Below are positions 5,296 to 6,801 of a stretch of 6,801 nt of DNA, in pieces. The notes beneath the pieces were generated by a model. It saw only the letters and a list, made by a program, of their open reading frames with translations. It did not search any database and was not told the origin of the DNA. This DNA comes from Acidobacteriota bacterium (lineage in GTDB: Bacteria; Acidobacteriota; Terriglobia; UBA7540), in contig JAKAWN010000369.1 of NCBI GenBank assembly GCA_021827245.1, positions 1-6,801 of the forward strand, given 5' to 3'. Made by a program: the position numbers and the translations under genes. The stretch's first letter is position 1. Every line of letters starts with the position of its first letter.

Positions 5296-6282
5296 ATGGG
5301 AGGCGCGGTCAGGGTTGTGGTACTCGACAATCTGCGCGAAGGCGTATTGGTTCCGGACATCTACGATCCCACCCTCAATCCCCTCTACCGCGACGTGCTG
5401 GCCCACTACGGCGCCGTCGCCATGCCCTGCCGGGTTCGGCATCCGGATCGAAAAGGGAAGGTGGAATCCGGCATCGGTCACGCGCAGCGAACGCCGCTCA
5501 AGGGCCTGCGCTTCGAGAGCCTGGAGGAAGCCCAGAGTTATCTCGACCGCTGGGAAGCCCATTGGGCTGACACGCGCATCCACGGCCCCACCAAGCGGCA
5601 AGTGGCCGCCATGTTTGCCGAAGAAAAACCCTCGCTCCTGCCGTTGCCGGTTGAACCCTTCCGCTATTATCAGTACGGCCAGCGCACCGTGCATCTGGAC
5701 GGTTGTGTCGAAGTCGAAGCCGCCTACTACGGCGCGCCGCCCGGCTGGATCGGGCGTCTGGTGAATGTGCAGTGGAACGACCTTTACGTGCGCCTGCTCG
5801 ATCCCCACACCGGCCAACTCCTGCGCGAACATATCCGCCAGAAACGCGGCGGCTACCGCATCCGGCAGGAAGATTATCCCAAGCGAACCCCGCTCGGAAC
5901 CCGGCAGTTGCTGGCGCGGGCCGCGCGCGCCGGCACCCACATCGGCGCCTTCTGCCAGTCCATTCATCGCGAACAGGGAGAACTGGGTGTGCGCCGCATG
6001 CTGGGGGTGCTCTCCCTGGCCAAGAAGTATGGCCTGGCGGCGGCCGAGGACGCCTGCGCGGCTGCCCTTGAACTCGGCGTCCACGAATATCGCTTCGTAC
6101 GCCGCTACCTGGAACGGCGTCCGCAGGCACCCCTCACCTTGCAACAGGTTGATCCGCTCATCCGCGAGCTGGTCCACTACCGCGACCTTGTTCAGCAGCG
6201 CCTGGAAGAACAGGAAAAACAGGGCTCGCTTTTCGAATCGTTGCCCCTTGAACCACCGGCTTCTAAGGAGGTGCACCCGTGA
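5296..6282 (+). pseudogene. istA: IS21-family transposase IstA, 5'-truncated
   Basis: IstA is the DDE transposase of IS21 elements. The remaining 328 codons begin within the catalytic core: VVVLDNLREGVLVPDIYDP holds the second catalytic aspartate (residue 11) and RKGKVESGIG the catalytic glutamate (residue 57). A long C-terminal region follows, including the beta-barrel-like HLDGCVEVEAAYYGAPPGWIG and a helical tail ending EEQEKQGSLFESLPLEP. The helix-turn-helix domain, the first catalytic aspartate and the start codon are lost. The GGAVRVVVLDN beginning looks like mid-gene IstA sequence, so the ATG at 5296 is probably an internal methionine or chance codon and not a start. The fragment cannot transpose by itself. 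It ends at TGA 6280-6282, preceded by a perfect AAGGAGGT (6265-6272). Confidence 0.9.
6265..6272 (+). promoter_or_regulatory. Strong Shine-Dalgarno at the end of istA without its expected istB
   Basis: AAGGAGGT lies 6 nt before a GTG (6279-6281) that overlaps the istA stop as GTGA. This is the arrangement expected for coupled istB translation. Here it instead opens a 22-codon frame (6279-6347, VKMKTFGVFAPKPPGFSAFR then PG) ending in TGA. Confidence 0.6.
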
Positions 6283-6487
6283 AGATGAAAACCTTTGGGG
6301 TCTTCGCCCCCAAGCCCCCAGGATTTAGCGCTTTCCGGCCAGGATGAATCTGGACGGAGGGAGCCAGATGTGCCCGCTCCGCTTCCATCCCGGCCCCGGG
6401 GTCGGCGCTCGGGTCGCATCCCTGCGTGGCCCTATCCTCCGCCCCGGCCATCCGAGAGTTTAGCTCAATTGCAAGAGAGGAGAGGCT
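6283..6487 (+). other. Unusual istA-istB spacer
   Basis: IS21 istA and istB normally overlap or nearly touch; here they are about 205 bp apart. The spacer holds a hairpin (TTGGGG 6295-6300, loop 6301-6307, CCCCAA 6308-6313), a near-palindrome around CCCCGGGG at about 6400, and a 9-bp copy of the istB start (ATGAATCTG at 6344-6352, repeated at 6488-6496). The hairpin has no T-run, so it is not a clear terminator. No longer gene is convincing. Confidence 0.6.
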
Positions 6488-6801
6488 ATGAATCTGATTG
6501 AATTGAATCGTGCTTTACGGCAGTTACGATTGGGCGGCCTGGCGGCAGTGCTCGAAACCCGCCTGCGTCAGGTCCAGGCGGAACAGATGGCTCCCCTGGA
6601 TCTGATCTCCTGCCTGGTCTCGCACGAACTCACCCGTCGCGCTGACCGGCTCCTGGAGCGCCGGCGCAAGCAGGCCCAGTTCCGCGATCCGCTCAAGACC
6701 CTCGACAACTTCGATTTCGACTTCAACAAGAAGATGAATCGCAGCTTGGTCTTCGAGCTGGCCACCGGCGCCTTCATCGCCCGGCATGAGGACGCGCTGT
6801 T
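6488..6801 (+). CDS. istB: IS21-family helper ATPase IstB, N-terminal part
   Basis: IstB is the AAA+ regulator that assembles on target DNA and activates IstA. The ATG at 6488 follows a strong GAGAGGAGAGG. The 104 visible residues match the N-terminal domain of one IstB subgroup: MNLIELNRALRQLRLGGLAA, a basic RADRLLERRRKQAQFRD helix, KTLDNFDFDFNKKMN, and VFELATGAFIARHEDALL. The last is the segment that leads directly into Walker A (GPPGTGKS), which falls just beyond the window. Nothing in the visible part looks damaged. Its istA partner is truncated, so it could only act with an IstA supplied elsewhere. Confidence 0.92.
   Translation, partial: MNLIELNRALRQLRLGGLAAVLETRLRQVQAEQMAPLDLISCLVSHELTRRADRLLERRRKQAQFRDPLKTLDNFDFDFNKKMNRSLVFELATGAFIARHEDAL

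Larger units (their letters stand above)
5296..6801 (+). mobile_element. IS21-family insertion element, left end missing, running off the window
   Basis: The istA and istB genes lie in order on one strand, the hallmark of IS21 elements. The left terminal repeats, the istA start and the first third or more of istA are absent, because the element is joined directly to the interrupted integrase. The right end lies outside the window. Its istB belongs to a different subgroup from the two istB fragments at 1918-2243, so at least three IS21-type sequences have contributed to this region. Confidence 0.85.

Noticed and set aside
5173..6276. A 367-codon minus-strand open frame
   Set aside because: It is antisense to istA, whose plus-strand product is clearly IstA-like; the minus product has no recognisable family pattern.
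1..6801. CRISPR array, retron, defence island or biosynthetic cluster
   Set aside because: There are no regularly spaced repeats, no cas, reverse transcriptase or defence genes, and no biosynthetic enzymes. The content is toxin-antitoxin, plasmid and IS material.

Overview
The window reads as an accessory region of a moderately GC-rich bacterial chromosome, or an integrated plasmid, seen through several layers of mobile-element damage. The host cannot be fixed from sequence alone. The mix of a secreted TPR protein beside RecQ, IS21-type elements, type II toxin-antitoxin pairs and a RepA_C-type plasmid initiator recalls Acidobacteriota or similar soil bacteria, but this is a weak inference.

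Left flank (1-1230, minus strand): the N-terminal part of a RecQ helicase, preceded by a gene for an exported five-repeat TPR protein. The TPR gene has a frameshift near 688-693, which makes one continuous open frame run from the TPR gene into recQ. Then comes about 350 bp without a gene.

Toxin-antitoxin and IS debris (1579-2568): a very good promoter and a 16-bp palindromic operator drive an intact RHH antitoxin. Its PIN-toxin partner is cut after about 15 residues by the tail of an istB gene. That istB fragment is joined head to head, at a 24-bp perfect palindrome, to a fragment of a different istB. The second fragment then runs into the C-terminal half of an NADPH-dependent FMN reductase. 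None of these three truncated genes has its missing part in the window.

Plasmid-like block (2743-4170, minus strand): an intact mazEF operon with its own promoter and operator repeats, and directly upstream a decayed plasmid replication initiator of the RepA_C family with two compensating frameshifts and an internal TAG. The order repA-mazE-mazF suggests a former plasmid replication and addiction module.

Attachment site and integrase (4384-5294): about 50 nt of the 3' part of a tRNA-Phe gene, a tandem 10-bp repeat, and a tyrosine recombinase gene that has lost its 5' end. This is the classic end of an integrative element at a tRNA gene. Only the 3' half of the tRNA is present, so this is either an internal junction between tandem elements or the distal att copy.

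Right end (5296-6801, plus strand): an IS21-family element with a 5'-truncated istA fused at the integrase breakpoint, an unusual ~200-bp istA-istB spacer, and the start of an apparently normal istB that runs off the window.

I see no new defence or biosynthetic system. The most interesting content is the tRNA-Phe att/integrase boundary, the decayed repA upstream of a living mazEF, and the palindromic istB-istB junction. Several joins are between 5'-truncated genes, so chimeric assembly should be excluded before evolutionary conclusions are drawn.
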